From Ignavibacteriota bacterium (lineage in GTDB: Bacteria; Bacteroidota; Ignavibacteria; UBA10030; UBA6906), in assembly GCA_016209805.1 (NCBI GenBank), contig JACQVJ010000052.1:1-6695 (forward strand): a stretch of DNA of 6,695 nucleotides, in the 5' to 3' direction. Each line of letters begins with the position of its first letter. Within the stretch, counting starts at the first letter, position 1. Below are positions 6,585-6,695 of the stretch, one piece after another. The notes below the pieces were generated by a model. It saw only the letters and a program-made list of their open reading frames with translations. It searched no databases and was not told the DNA's origin. The translations under genes and the position numbers were made by a program.

Positions 6585-6695
6585 CTATTTCAAAAGCATA
6601 ACCTTCTTTGTTTCTGAAAACGATCCCGCATTCATCCTGTAGAAGTAGACGCCACTCGCATGGGCGTTTGGCATCCATCGCACGGTATATATACC
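6585..6695 (-). CDS. T9SS-secreted protein, C-terminal sorting domain (partial)
   Basis: Only the last 36 codons lie in the window; the frame is open to the right edge and ends in TAG. The segment starts GIYTVRWMP, continues ASGVYFYRMNAGSFSETKK and ends VMLLK. This is the hallmark end of a T9SS type A sorting domain: a beta-sandwich tail with the Gly-Val/Ile-Tyr-Phe-Tyr strand, a turn, Lys-Lys and a hydrophobic end. Such tails direct exported proteins through the type IX secretion system of Bacteroidota and relatives and are usually cleaved at the cell surface. The catalytic or structural part of the protein lies outside the window, so its function is unknown. A strong terminator follows directly. 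Confidence 0.88.
   Translation of the reverse strand, partial: GIYTVRWMPNAHASGVYFYRMNAGSFSETKKVMLLK

Overview
The window looks like a chromosomal segment of a bacterium from the Bacteroidota/Chlorobiota/Ignavibacteriota (FCB) group. The main reasons are a C-terminal fragment that closely resembles a type IX secretion (T9SS) type A sorting domain at the right edge, a large YfhO-family membrane protein of the Bacteroidota style, and weak or absent Shine-Dalgarno sequences before most genes. By eye the base composition is close to half G+C. Two bacterial microcompartment shell genes fit some lineages of this group; the exact genus cannot be read from the sequence.

Nearly everything is on the minus strand, so transcription runs from high to low coordinates. 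From the right edge: (1) the last 36 codons of a T9SS cargo protein, closed by a clear intrinsic terminator (about 6531-6563); (2) a GT4 glycosyltransferase whose 3' end overlaps by 14 bp (3) an 844-residue YfhO-like polytopic membrane protein; (4) a canonical PduA/EutM-like hexameric shell protein (BMC-H); (5) a second BMC-H protein carrying an 87-residue C-terminal extension that ends in a Rho_N/SAP-like putative nucleic-acid-binding module; (6) a strong strand-specific terminator (1741-1775); (7) a membrane-anchored YbbR-domain protein with a TTG start; and (8) pdxJ, pyridoxine 5'-phosphate synthase. At the far left, 16 plus-strand codons may be the tail of a convergent gene.

Functionally there are three blocks. 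The T9SS cargo tail, GT4 enzyme and YfhO protein suggest cell-surface or glycan work. The two shell proteins form a small block ended by its own terminator, with no enzyme, vertex protein or aldehyde dehydrogenase beside them in this window, so they look like a satellite shell locus. The YbbR-pdxJ pair, 22 bp apart, is housekeeping: an envelope protein related to c-di-AMP cyclase regulators, and vitamin B6 synthesis. The most unusual item is the extended shell protein, which could link a microcompartment to DNA or RNA. There is no gene-free stretch longer than 125 bp, and I saw no tRNA, rRNA, CRISPR array or insertion sequence.
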